A stretch of DNA of 64,000 nt from Bubalus kerabau. Lineage: Eukaryota; Chordata; Mammalia; Artiodactyla; Bovidae. The position numbers and the translations under genes were made by a program. Location: contig NC_073630.1 in assembly GCF_029407905.1 (NCBI RefSeq), positions 33,329,001-33,393,000 of the forward strand, given 5' to 3'. This document shows, piece by piece, positions 42,721 to 53,465 of the stretch; position 1 is the first letter of the stretch; every line of letters starts with the position of its first letter. The notes below the pieces were generated by a model. It saw only the letters and a program-made list of their open reading frames with translations, had not been told where the DNA came from and ran no database searches.

Positions 42721-43421
42721 ATGAATTACATTACTGAAGTTATATCTACTTTAAAATTTTAAAATGTCATCAACAGTAATAAGAGCCTCAATTTTATATT
42801 CAGACTTCTGAGAGAATCTGTTAGAGATGGTCTATCTAATAATTCTTATATTAAATATTCTCTTATCTTTTCAATTTCAAAGTTATACTGAGATAAATGA
42901 AATTTTTTAGGTGGGCTATCATTAGTTCATTCAACCAATGTTTTGGATGCCTTATGTGTATCAGGCAGTATTATAGGCTTTGGGAATACAGCACTGACAG
43001 AAATGAAGTCCTTGCTCTCACAGAGTTTATATTCTAATAGGTAAAAAAAGTAGCAATAAAGACATAAAAATAAATATATATGATCTCACTGGCATTGGGA
43101 TGAGTACTATCAAAAAGCAGAAAATAGTGTTGGTGAGGATGTGCAGAAATCCGAACCCTGTGCGCTGCTGATGGGAATGTGAAATGGTGCAGCTGCTATA
43201 TGAAACAGTATGGCAGTTCCTCAAAAAGTTAAAAATAGAATTATCATATGATCCAGCAATCCCACTTCTAGGTATGTAACCAAAAGAATTGAATGCAGGA
43301 ACTTGAACAGATATCTGCCCACTTGGGTTCAAAGTAGAATTATAGCCAAAAAAGTGAAAGCAACTCAAGTGTCCATCAGTGGAATAATGGATAAATAAAA
43401 AATCTATACACATATATTATA

Positions 43422-43648
43422 GGGCTTCTCAGGTGGGGCTAGTGGTTAAGAATCTGTCTGCCAATGCAGGGGACATAAGGGACTCAGGTTCAATGCCTAG
43501 GTCAGGAAGATCCCCTGGAGGAGAGCATGGCAACCCTCTCTAGTATTCTTGCTCGGAGAATCCCATGGACAGAGAAGCCTGGCAGGCTGCAGTCCATAGG
43601 GTTCCAAAGAGCGGGACACGACTGCAGCGACTTAGCATGCACCACGGT
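43422..43648 (+). mobile_element. Bov-tA SINE
   Basis: GGGCTTCTCAGGTGGGGCTAG head with a small insertion, TTCAATGCCTAGGTCAGG, BovA body to CACGACTGCAGCGACTTAGC. Confidence 0.92.
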
Positions 43649-43674
43649 ACATGTATATATATGTTTATGTATAA

Positions 43675-43989
43675 AGCCATCTCTTAGTATCCATAGGGTA
43701 TCAGTTTCAGAACCCCCTCAGATATCAAAATCCGAGGATGCTCTGTCCTTTGTGTAAAATGGTGCAGTGTTTGCATATAATGTGCACATCCTTCCGTATT
43801 CTTTATATCATCTCTAGAATACTGGTAACACCCAATATAGTGTAAATGCTATGTATTTAAATAGTTGCCTGCCATGTGTCAAATTCACACTTTGGTTTTT
43901 AGAACGTTCTGGAAAATTTTTTTGAATTTTGCAATCTGTGGTTGAGCGAATCATGGATGTAGAACCTTGGACCTGGAGGGCCAACTGTA
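43675..43989. mobile_element. MER2-like (Tigger-type) DNA transposon fossil
   Basis: GTATCCATAGGGTATCAGTTT, AGAACCCCCTCAGATATCAAA, then AATCTGTGGTTGAGCGAATC and GGACCTGGAGGGCCAACTGTA. The ends form an approximate inverted repeat and a TA lies at the border, as in the Tc1/mariner-pogo group. Confidence 0.7.
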
Positions 43990-44690
43990 CATAAAATGGA
44001 ATATTATTCAGCCTTAGCAGAAAGGACTCTGATGTGCTGCAATATGGATGATCCTTGAAGACACTGTTAAGTGAAATGAGCCATCCACAAGAGGACAGGT
44101 ACCCTCTGATTCTGCTTATATGGGGTGTCGTCAGAGTCACGGAGACAGAAAGTAGAATGGTGTTTGCCAGGGTCTCTGGGGAGGGGAAGTGGGAATCTTG
44201 TTTATTGGATATATAAAGTTTCAGTTTGGGAAGATGAAAAGAACTTTGGAGATTGGTCGCACAACAATGTAAATTAGTAGTTAAGATGGTACATTTTATG
44301 TGTAGTTTACCTCAGTTAAAAAAAATAAAGTATCAGGTGGTGATAAGGGCTATTGAAAAGACAAAACGAGATGATTGTGGGAGCACGAGGGAGGTTGGGG
44401 AGGTGTGAGCTGTTATTGGACATTTGGTGGTCAGAGAAGACCACCCTAATGACGACTATCAGGCAGAGGTGTGGAATATCCGAAGGAGGGAACACGCATC
44501 TGGGAGAAGAGCATTTTAGGCGGATGTTAAATGGGAATGGTCAAAGGTAGGGCCGGTTTGTGTTTCGGAAACAGGGAGCTTGGCAGTGTAGCTCAAGCAA
44601 AGTAGGTGAGGAGAGTGGTAGAATGAAATCTCAGAGGGGTGGGGGTGAACAGATCATGTTTCAGGCTATGACACTGAGTATGTATAAATG

Positions 44691-45339
44691 CATCCTTGTA
44701 TGAATAAAATATGGGTATTATATTTCTCTGTGATTGCAGGCATAGCATTGGTTTTTTTGAAAGCAGATGATTGTATTGATCGAAATCGTATATGTTTCCC
44801 CCGCTACACCTCTGCGGTTAACACATAAACATTCGTATTGGCTCACACAGTCCTTGGACCAAATTCGTATGATTCTTTCTCACCCCTTCAACCCCCCATG
44901 CCAGAATTTCTTCAGAGTCATAAATTAAGCTTATCTTAAGAATTCTATTATTGTGAATGTAAATTAAAAATAACGAAAATCAAAGTATCAGCCTTACTGA
45001 TTTCAGTATTATGAGTCATTCAATGGGCACTATATACTAAGGCGGGTTTTCTCAGTGTTTATAAATATCTAGCTAGAGCTTACTATGGATTTTATATATG
45101 AAATTAAATAATACAGACATGGCTCAGGATATAGTAGTTGTTGTAAGGTGAGTTATTGTCAAAATACCATTATATAAGCTAACCCAAATTTTTACATGGA
45201 ACTGAAAAAAATGAAAACCAAACAAAAAACTCAGATAAGTATGAAGTGATTTGTGATAGTGGAGCAAATCTAAAGGTTTAGCCTCAAAAGACGAGGTTAA
45301 GTATTTATGTTATGTTATTTCCTAGATGTATACTCTTTG
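44691..45339. other. Non-coding gap
   Basis: No gene or named repeat seen. A few scattered CpGs occur near 44780-44840. Confidence 0.5.
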
Positions 45340-45445
45340 GAAAGTTATGAGTCCCCTCTGAGCCTCAGTTTCTTCACTTGGGAATAAAATCCATTCACAC
45401 GGTTGCTGTAAGGATTCACTGAGACGTTGTAAGTGAAGCATGTGG
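45340..45445 (+). mobile_element. MIR SINE fragment
   Basis: CTCTGAGCCTCAGTTTCTTC, then GGTTGCTGTAAGGATTCACTG, matches the MIR 3' half. Confidence 0.7.
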
Positions 45446-45842
45446 GATACATGATTAATTGTTATGAAGTTATAAATCATATATCATAAATAATATCACT
45501 CAAATAGAAATCATGCGTTTGCAGTGGCTCTGCTCTATCTGGGGGGAATAAAGGTGGGAATCCTACTAGAAGTGGCAGAGACTTTGGGGGAGTCTGTCTT
45601 GAGCTGTATTTCCATAGTAAACATAGTGTTTTAGTTACATGGTATGTTTTGGGGGGCCTCCTGGGAAGTAGGGCTCCCTGAGCACCACTATAAATTTAGT
45701 TATTCTGAATATTATAGGGTAGTTGAATGATTCAAAATCAGAGAAAATGCTGTCATATATATTAGTATATTTAGTAACTAATATCTGCATATTGTGTGTG
45801 TGTATAGATTTAAATATAGATATAGATAGATAAATAGATAGT
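45446..45842. other. Non-coding gap with short GT and GATA runs
   Basis: GTGTGTGTGTATAG and ATAGATATAGATAGATAAATA lie near 45795-45840. No gene seen. Confidence 0.5.
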
Positions 45843-46260
45843 GGTTAGCAAGTGCCAGACACTTTTATAATGCTTTACATGCAGTGGTATGCCGTGGGCA
45901 GCTTGAGAGAGCCAATTTGTAAAATATGAGAAATTCTGTAAGCTGATTGGCTTTATGTTGGTGACTTGAAATTAGTCATGGAAGGAAATAAGCAATCTCT
46001 GCAGTGCAACCTTATCTCACAAACCAGTTGTTAAACATTTCCCATCACACCACCGTATGTGTATCAACTCATTTTTATCTCAAAATGACTCCATAGAATG
46101 AGTACCATTATCATTCCCATTTTACAGATTAAGGAACAGATTAAGGGATGTTAAGGTCCATGGCCCATGGTCACTCAGGTAATAAGTAGCAGAGGAGAAA
46201 TTCTAGGTGCAGCAGTCAGGCTGTAGAGGTCATGGCCTTGAACTCTTTGCATTGCTATTA
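45843..46260 (-). mobile_element. MIR SINE split by a small MITE-like element
   Basis: Left: AAGTGCCAGACACTTTTATAA, TGCTTTACATG. Right from 46056: TATCAACTCATTTTTATC, ATTCCCATTTTACAGATTAAG and AATAAGTAGCAGAGGAG. Confidence 0.75.
45885..46055. mobile_element. Possible hAT-type MITE inserted in MIR
   Basis: About 170 bp, beginning AGTGGTATGCCGTGGGC and ending CCCATCACACCACCGTA, which are approximate inverted repeats. It lies exactly where the MIR is interrupted. Family not named. Confidence 0.45.
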
Positions 46261-46729
46261 CTGATAACCCCCAAAGAAGAGTTCTCTCCTTACAGTGCTT
46301 TCTACAAAAAAATTGCAGCCTCACAATGAAGGTTGTAAGGTACTCTTAAAAGTCATCTATGTGGGTCTTCACCGACACTAGACAATATATCGAGTTTACT
46401 CTGGATTGTAAAGGGCTTGGGTCTCCTTCTGCATCTAAACAGCATTCACTGTTCTTCCTGAGACGCAGATTCCTCACCAAAAGAAGTAAAGAATTTGGAT
46501 TTTATTATGTCTAAAACATCTTCCCGGAGTAAAATTCTTTCTTAAGCAAAGCTTATCTAGTTCTGCCTCTTAGCCCTGATGTTTGGAGACTCGGCGTCCA
46601 CTCCATGTGTAGCCCATAGCTCAAATTAAGCATTTGAGTCCACTGGTAATTTTTCTCTAGTTGTTTCATGCAAGTATATTTTTTGCACAAATTAGGTAGG
46701 TTTTAGACTAATAGCCTATTGTGATTTTG
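46261..46729. other. Non-coding gap
   Basis: No gene or named repeat seen. Confidence 0.5.
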
Positions 46730-46830
46730 CAAGTTAGACTTTAAACTTTGTGATGGCAGAAACGCTGTTTGGTTCACTGGTGTAGGCTCAGCGTCTAGTT
46801 CATATTAGGCATTTGTTGAATGAATAAATG
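46730..46830 (+). mobile_element. L2 LINE 3' tail
   Basis: AGACTTTAAACTTTGTGATGG, TTGGTTCACTGGTGTAGGC and GGCATTTGTTGAATGAATAAA. Confidence 0.7.
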
Positions 46831-48049
46831 AAATTTTCTTTGACTGAATTGAACAGGTCAACTTCAACAAGGATTAATACTGTGAATAGAGGTTGAATAT
46901 ATTGGAGGTGGAAAGAAATTGGAAAATTGGACACAGATCAGGTTTATGATGTATTGTGATGTGGTAATGTATGTGTTAACATATATATTTGTGTCTGTGT
47001 GCACAAAATATGGAAGAAAATGGGAGAAACTAGCAACATTGCTTTCTTTTTAGGGGTGAGGAGTGAGCGTTCAGTTGTAAGCCCTCTCAGAGTCTCCTTA
47101 TGAGAAGATGCCGTGTTTTCTGCTTTCTGGGTGAGGGAACTAACTCCCCCAATTGGCTTACTGATGTGGCTTGACAATTGTATAGAACATTCTCCTTAGT
47201 GTAATAAGTGATGGGAGCATTCCTGCTGTTCCCACTTTCTAGTTAAATTCAGGGCCAGAATGCACCCCAGGGATGACTTGGTCCCTTCTGTCTTCTGTGT
47301 TCAGAGTCATTAATTGTCAGGAACTATTTACTGAGAAAGAGTGCTGGGAAGGGCCTTGTTAGGGTATTTAAAATCAATGAAAGACAAGTTACCTGCCACC
47401 GTGTGGCTGTAATCCTCATTTTGCTTGGTGATACATGGATGTGGAGAGTGATCTGAGAAGGCTTTGAGGAAATCTGACCAAGAGAATATGTCCTTTTATT
47501 TTATCAAAGGGACCCCATCTTTCAAGGAGTACTTTCATTTTCCAGTGTCATTTATTATAAAGAAAATTTATTTCATGGAATGATTTTCTATTAGACAAGA
47601 TGCTCATGCTTATTTTTAAAACAAATTAAAAGTAATACAGGGAAGATTAAAAAAAAGTCTTCCATTCTTTTACCATCCAAAATATAAGCAGCATTATTGT
47701 GAAACATTTGTTTCCATTTTTACTTTGTATAGTACTTTGTTGGTGTGTGTAGGAAGTAATCTGGGCATTTCGCCCAGTTTGGTTTAATTTTTGTTTATTT
47801 GTGAAGTGTCTTAGATTGCATTATACTTATTAAATCATTACTGTTATTAGCTGTTGCTAATGATACATCATAACATGTTCTTGTCAATCTAAGTTTGAAG
47901 CAATAAAAACTTCCTTCCCTAGGGCAGTCTTGTGTGTTGTCTCAGTTCTGAAATACTGCACAGTGGAAATATAACTGTGACTACCTTGAAGCTGAAATTC
48001 CCTGGATTGTGGTTCTTTATGCATTTCTCCTCTGTGCTCTTTGCTTAGT
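46831..48049. other. Non-coding gap
   Basis: About 1.2 kb with no gene or repeat that I can name. Confidence 0.5.
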
Positions 48050-48304
48050 GGAGATCAGAGTGGCATCTCTTCTGATCTCCCAGTACCCTAGCCTTTTCTA
48101 CTTTCCTCATCGCTTCAATCTTCCCTATCTCTACCTGTCAAGGCTCAAGTCATCTTCAAAGACTGACACCAGTTTTACTTCCTACAAGAAGGCTTTCCTT
48201 ATCACAGTAACATTCACACCAAACTGATGGATCTCTCATTTCTTTGAACCCCTGCACTACTTACTTTCTGTACAATTCACGTGGTATTTATATTTTGTTG
48301 CCTT

Positions 48305-48556
48305 TCTTTTTTATTGTGGTAAAAACTTCTGACATAAAATTGACTCTCTTGAGCATTTCTAAGTGTGCAGTTCAGTAATGTTAAATATGTTACATTATTG
48401 TGCAACTGATCTATGCAACTTTTTCAACCTGCAAAACTTAACTTCTGTACGCATTAAACAGCAGTACCACTTTGCATCACTTCAACAGCCCCTGGTAACC
48501 ACCATTCTACTTTTTGTTTCTATGAATTTAGCTACTCTAGATACCTCATGCGAGTA
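48305..48556 (-). mobile_element. Old L1 3'UTR fragment
   Basis: TTTTTTATTGTGGTAAAAAC, AGTGTGCAGTTCAGTAATG, CCCTGGTAACCACCATTCTAC and TTTAGCTACTCTAGATACC. Confidence 0.8.
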
Positions 48557-48762
48557 GTGCTCAGTTGCTTCAGTCATGTCCGACTCTTTGCAACCCTGTG
48601 GACATAGTCAGGGTCCTCTGTTCGTGGGATTTCTCAGGCAAGAATACTGGAGTGGGTTGCCATTCCCTCCTCCAGGGTGTCTTCCCGACCCAGGTATCAA
48701 ACTCTTCTCTCCTGCATTGTTTGATAAAGTGGACTCTTTACTTACCACTTAGTCACAGGGAT
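48557..48762 (-). mobile_element. Bov-tA SINE, diverged
   Basis: GTGCTCAGTTGCTTCAGTCAT, ATACTGGAGTGGGTTGCCATT, then a degraded tRNA head (CTTACCACTTAGTCACAGGG). Confidence 0.85.
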
Positions 48763-48905
48763 GGGGAGGCCCGTCATGTAAGAAGAATTACACAGTATTT
48801 CATATATTACATTTTTCTTGATTGTAATTATTCACATATGTATCTTTTCTTTCCTACTAGATTTTAAGCTACCAGAAAGGTACTGTCATGTACATTTCCT
48901 TCTTT

Positions 48906-49794
48906 TAATGTACATCTCGGATTGTTCGTTCTGATTGAAACAGAAATGTTTTCATTAAATACTTTCAGTAAACTTGTATGGAATGAATAAATGGAGATTT
49001 TCAAATTTAGCCCATATATAGCTTTAGCTACATGCTGTGTATGCTGGGGGAGACCATGAGGGCTACTTCCTTAGCATTTCTTATTCTTGGGTTTAAACTT
49101 TTTTTTTTTTTCTCAACAAGTTTTAATTTTGCTGGCAGATTTCATGTAGATAATTTGTCTGGGAGTCATTTGTACTAAGTGTTTCCTAAATTCTTCCTTT
49201 TCTTGTAGGTTTCAGAATATAAATAAATCCCATGTATTACCAGTACCGCCCAACTAAGTCATAGTATTTTATACTGCTTTGCCTAGCTTAATGACTTCAG
49301 CAGCCAAATTATCTAATTTACCTAACCTAATGACGTTGCTGCTAAATTTATCTTAAGGAAGTAAAAAAATAGAACCGTAGAATTAAAAAAAAAAATAGAA
49401 TTCTCTAATTTTACACATGAAGGAGTTGAGTCCAGAGAATTGGGTTTAGAGATGTATGTAAAGAGCATTGTCACTTCTCCTCTGAGATGGCACATTTCAG
49501 GCATCTACCAGTTGGGGAGAAAATTTATGGTCAGACAGATTTTCTTTGCACAGTCATATCATTACCATAGGTGCTAATGTTGGCAAGGTTAACTCTGTTT
49601 CTGCCAACCGCTTTTAGAGGTGAAATATTGTGGATTCTCCCACTTGACCAGTGGCCCTGGAGGAGCTCTGCTGAGACTAGAAAGAGAAGTGGTTAGTGTG
49701 ACAGATACGCTGTCTTCTTCCTTTAAGAAGCACAATTAAATGGCTGTGATGAATGGATGGTGGTGGTGGTGCTTTTCTGAGAATCACTGTAGTG
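48906..49794. other. Non-coding gap
   Basis: A T run lies at about 49100-49112. No gene or named repeat seen. Confidence 0.5.
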
Positions 49795-50234
49795 TTTTTA
49801 AGATCTTGGGCTCTGAAAGTGCATTGCTGAGTTCAAATCTGGCACTGAATCTTGCTTGCTGTGTGACCTTCAACTGGTTACTTCATCTCTCTAACCCTCA
49901 GTTTGCTCATCTGTAAACTGGGACTAATATGTGTAGCATGGGGCTTCCCTGGTTGCTCAGTCAGTGAAGAATCTGTCGACGATGGAGGAGACCCGGCTTT
50001 GATCCCTGAGTCAGGAAGATCTCCTGCAGAAGGAAATAGCAACCCATCCAGTATTCTTGCTTGAGGAATCCCATGGACGGAGGAGCCTGGCGGGCTATAG
50101 TCCATGGAGTCACAATGAGTTGGCCATGACTTAGCAACTAACTGCTACCACCGTGAGGAGCACAGACCCATCGTGAGGATTAAGCGATGCCTACAATGTG
50201 CAGACACTTCATAATGCTTGATTTAATAACACAT
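49795..50234 (+). mobile_element. MIR SINE split by Bov-tA
   Basis: CTTGGGCTCTGAAAGTGCATT, GCTGTGTGACCTTCAACTGG, CTCAGTTTGCTCATCTGTAAA. After the SINE come CGTGAGGATTAAGCGATGCC and ACTTCATAATGCTTGATTTA. Confidence 0.85.
49941..50146 (+). mobile_element. Bov-tA SINE
   Basis: GGGCTTCCCTGGTTGCTCAG head, TTTGATCCCTGAGTCAGG, BovA body to GACTTAGCAACTAAC. Confidence 0.93.
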
Positions 50235-50245
50235 CAGACTCTCTT

Positions 50246-50525
50246 TGGAGAAGGCGATGGCACCCCACTCCAGTACTCTTGCCTGGAAAATCCCATGGAT
50301 GGAGGAGCCTGGTAGGCTGCAGTCCATGGGGTCGCTAAGAGTCGGACACGACTGAGCGACTTCACTTTCACTTTTCACTTTCATGCATTGAAGAAGGAAG
50401 TGGCAACCCACTCCAGTATTCTTGCTTGGAGAATCCCAGGGACTGTGGAGCCTGGTGGGCTGCCGTCTGTGGGGTCGCACAGAGTCGGACACGACTGAAG
50501 CGACTTAGCAGCAGAGCAGCAGCAG
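50246..50525 (+). mobile_element. Bov-A2 SINE, full length, with 11-bp target-site duplication
   Basis: TGGAGAAGGCGATGGCACCC start, two monomers, GCAGCAGAGCAGCAG tail. CAGACTCTCTT lies at 50235-50245 and 50526-50536. Confidence 0.95.
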
Positions 50526-50756
50526 CAGACTCTCTTATGTCTAGAAAATATGTGACTGCTTGACTGGGGTTGGATGGTCCAACATCTCAGACGGCCCATT
50601 TACAGACCTGAAAAGTTGGTGCTGGCTTGGGGAGGAGATTCAGTTCTTGCTGTTGGCTGCGTTCTCAGCGCTCTTCCATGGGGCCCCAGCATATAGGTCA
50701 TGTGGGCTTCCTTCTGTCTTAGTGGTCTCAGGGTAGTTGGATTATGTACCTGGTGG

Positions 50757-50970
50757 AGGTTGTTCAGTCGCTAAGTCATGTCCAACTCTGTTGTGACCCC
50801 GTGGACTGTAGCCTGCCAGGCTTGTCTGTCTATGGGATTTCCCAGGCAAGAAATACTGGAGTAGGTTGCCATTTCTTTCCTTCTCCGGGGACCTTCCTGA
50901 CCCAGCGATCGAATCCACGTCTCCTGCATTGGCATGCAGATTCTTTACCACTGATCCACCAGGGAAGCCC
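50757..50970 (-). mobile_element. Bov-tA SINE
   Basis: GGAGGTTGTTCAGTCGCTAAG, CAGGCAAGAAATACTGGAG, GATCCACCAGGGAAGCCCC. TATGTACCTGG / TATGTACATGG at the edges is a likely target-site duplication. Confidence 0.93.
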
Positions 50971-51234
50971 CTATGTACATGGATTAGCTTCCAAATCGCT
51001 GAAAGAGGATGCTGCTAAGCTTTCTTAAGGTTTGGGCCTGCTTAACGGCACAGACTGTCTTCTGCTGTATTTTATTGGGTACAGTGTGTCGGATTTGAGA
51101 AGAGGGGACTGCACAGGATGTGAACAGTAGGGGGGCAGTTTATCGGGGCCCATTAATCTAACAGACTGCCACACTTTTCATCTAATGTACATATTTGACT
51201 ACCCTTAGTGTATAAGAGGATATTCACTTCTTAT

Positions 51235-51410
51235 TTCCACTGTTACTTACTGAGCATCTATCCTATGCCAGGGCTCGTAGTAGGCACTGGGGATACACAA
51301 TTGAACGAAATGCACAAGATCCTTGCCTTGATAGAGCATACATCAGGCAATTAAATGATTTCATTAACTTGTGATTTGATGGGTGCTCTAAGAATGGTAA
51401 GAGCTATTTG
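51235..51410 (-). mobile_element. L2 LINE 3' fragment
   Basis: TACTGAGCATCTATCCTATGC, AGTAGGCACTGGGGATACAC and AATTGAACGAAATGCACAAG. Confidence 0.8.
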
Positions 51411-51445
51411 TTGGCAGGGTTTAGCAGGCATCTTAACGTAGTCTG

Positions 51446-51658
51446 GGCCTTCCTCAGTGGCTCAGCTGTAAAGAATTCGCCTGCAGTGCAGAAAACACAG
51501 GAGATATGGGTTCGATCCCTGGGTCGGGAAGATCCGCTGGAGGACGGTATGACAACCCATTCCAGTATCCTTCCCTGGAGAATCCCATGGGCAAAGGAGC
51601 CTACTGGGCTATAGTCCCTAGGGTTGCAAAGAGGTGGACACGACTTAGCGACTAAGCA
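51446..51658 (+). mobile_element. Bov-tA SINE with 13-bp target-site duplication
   Basis: GGCCTTCCTCAGTGGCTCAGC head and BovA body to CACGACTTAGCGACTAAGC. A perfect TTAACGTAGTCTG lies at 51433-51445 and 51659-51671. Confidence 0.95.
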
Positions 51659-51882
51659 TTAACGTAGTCTGCAGGTTCAGGAAAATTCTGGATTCTGTGG
51701 TAAAAATAACACATTCAGTGTAAGTTCAATGAAAAAAGAGAAGCAGAGTTAAAATAGGTAAGGAAAAGTCTCTTTTGTCTGAATACTAAATGATGGGAAA
51801 CACTTAACATGGTAAGATGTAGGGGAGGAAGCCCTAGATGTAAAAACTGATTGCTGAAACTGGAAGCAAGTGTGTGTGTGAT

Positions 51883-52179
51883 GTTGTTGTTCAGTTGCTC
51901 AGTCGTGTCTGACTTTGCGACCCCATGGACTGCAGCACTCCAGGCCTCCCTGTCCATCACCAACTCCCAGAGTTTACTCAAACTCATGTCCATTGAGTTG
52001 ATGATGCCATTCAACCATCTCATCCTTTGTTGTCCCCTCTCCTCCTACTCTCAGTCTTTCCCAGCATCAGGGTCTTTCCCAGTGAGTCAGCTCTTCACAT
52101 CAGGTGGCCAAAGTATTGGAGCTTCAGCTTCAGCATCAGCCCTTCCTATGGATATTCAGGGTTATTTCCTTTAGGATTA
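51883..52179 (-). mobile_element. BovB LINE 3' fragment
   Basis: GTTGTTGTTCAGTTGCTCAG tail type, then the reversed RT C-terminus (CATCTCATCCTTTGTTGTCCC; GTCTTTCCCAGTGAGTCAGC) to TTCCTTTAGGATT. TGTGTGTGAT flanks it at 51873-51882 and 52180-52189. Only the last 100 or so codons are represented. Confidence 0.92.
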
Positions 52180-52189
52180 TGTGTGTGAT

Positions 52190-52379
52190 TGACATGCCTT
52201 TCTGTCGTGGGACTGCTCAGGTTTACTGCTCTCTAACCTGGAGTCATGAGCCTGTGCTTAGAAACAGCAAGCAGAGAGAACTGCATTTGATACTCAGGAA
52301 TCTAGGGATTGACCCTTTGACCTTGAGGTTATCAGTAAAATTCCCAAGTGATTCCAGAAGTGGAGAGGCAAGTATACCT
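52190..52379. other. Short non-coding spacer
   Basis: Nothing recognised. Confidence 0.4.
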
Positions 52380-52475
52380 GGGGTACATATACATATATGG
52401 AATCACTTTGCCGTGTACCTGAAATTAACACAATATTGCAAATCAACTATACTTCCCCCAGTAAATAAATAATAT
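52380..52475 (+). mobile_element. Artiodactyl L1 3' tail
   Basis: ATGGAATCACTTTGCCGTGTA, CACAATATTGCAAATCAACTA, A-rich end. Confidence 0.7.
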
Positions 52476-52907
52476 GCATAGGATGGAAGCTTTTAAAAGC
52501 TACTTCTGTCCACACCCTCTTACACCAAATTACCAACTTCCTGATATTCCCTTCTGAGAGGAGGAGCAGTTTCCTTCTACCTCCCCTCTACTCTTTCTGA
52601 TAAATCTGTGTTGTTGCCTTCTCTTTTGTTGGCAGAGGAAAATATTAGAGAATCACTGATTTAACTCAAGTACATGAAGAAGTTTCCAGAAAAACAGCTC
52701 TTAAAAATATCATTGTCATTGTTGAACATAACCAGTGTCCAATTTCCTATTCAAAGTAGGAATTCTTATCAATTAGAATTAAAAGGAGGCCAGTTTAATC
52801 AACTGAGGTATACTCACATGTGTAATGAGGACGCTGGATTCAATCTAGTGATTTATGCTTCATCCTGTGTTTCTGCTTTAGAGGTGAAAAACATGTGGTT
52901 CAGTTTT
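52476..52907. other. Non-coding gap
   Basis: No gene or named repeat seen. Confidence 0.5.
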
Positions 52908-53026
52908 AATTTTTTATTGTTTTTGGCTCCGTCATGTGAGCTCTTAGTTCCCCCATAAGGAATCGAACCTGCATCCCCTGCATTGGTAGGCAAAGTCTCA
53001 ACCATTGGCCCACCAGGGAAGTCCCC
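52908..53026 (-). mobile_element. CHR-type SINE
   Basis: TTGTTTTTGGCTCCGTCATG, GGAATCGAACCTGCATCCCC, GGCCCACCAGGGAAGTCCCC. GGTTCAGTTTTA / GGTTTCATTTTT at the edges is a weak duplication. Confidence 0.85.
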
Positions 53027-53027
53027 A

Positions 53028-53299
53028 GGTTTCATTTTTCAAATATGTTTTGTTTTATTTTTAACATTGATAAAAACATACATTGAAATTTTAAAAAAAG
53101 GTACAATAACAGGAATCCACAAACTTGAGTTAAATTAAAATCTCCATTTACATCAAGCCCGGCACCCCACCATTAAATCTGCAACAGTAGTACCTGGTTT
53201 CCTTTTATGTTCATAATCCTGAACCTCCAGGGGCTCTTAATGCTGTCCAGAAATGTTACAGCAGTTCCCTCGTCCCTCATCTGTGTATGCAGATTTATT
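53028..53299. other. Non-coding spacer
   Basis: Nothing recognised. Confidence 0.4.
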
Positions 53300-53465
53300 A
53301 CTCTCACTGGGGCAGGTGCTAGTTAGAAGAAGACATCCAGGAGTACCTCACCTCCAAAGTTTCCGATTCAGTAAGTGTGGTGGGCCTTGAGATCTGTAAT
53401 TTCTTATAACTTCCCATGTTTTATTAGTACTGCTCGTCTGGGCACCACACTTGGCAAACTGGTGC
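53300..53465. mobile_element. MER5A-like DNA transposon fossil
   Basis: CCAAAGTTTCCGATTCAGTAA, GGGCCTTGAGATCTGTAATTT, GGCACCACACTTGGCAAACTG match the hAT-type MER5A element. Diverged. Confidence 0.65.

Larger units (their letters stand above)
43086..44325 (+). mobile_element. Old L1 3' end inserted in L2, itself interrupted twice
   Basis: CTGATGGGAATGTGAAATGG, CCAGCAATCCCACTTCTAGG, AAGTGTCCATCAGTGGAATAA (43086-43421), then CATAAAATGGAATATTATTC and GTTTGCCAGGGTCTCTGGGG (43990-44325), ending in an A-rich tail. A Bov-tA and a MER2-like element lie between. Confidence 0.85.
42910..44690 (-). mobile_element. L2 LINE fragment interrupted by L1
   Basis: Left 42910-43085 (TAGTTCATTCAACCAATGTT; GGGAATACAGCACTGACAG). 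Right 44326-44690 (TATCAGGTGGTGATAAGGGC; GGTGGTCAGAGAAGACCACC; GGGAGAAGAGCATTTTAGGC). The two halves join as one reversed L2. Confidence 0.75.
48050..48905 (+). mobile_element. L2-like fragment interrupted by L1 and Bov-tA
   Basis: CTACAAGAAGGCTTTCCTTAT and CCCTGCACTACTTACTTTC on the left, CTACTAGATTTTAAGCTACC on the right. Tentative. Confidence 0.4.
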
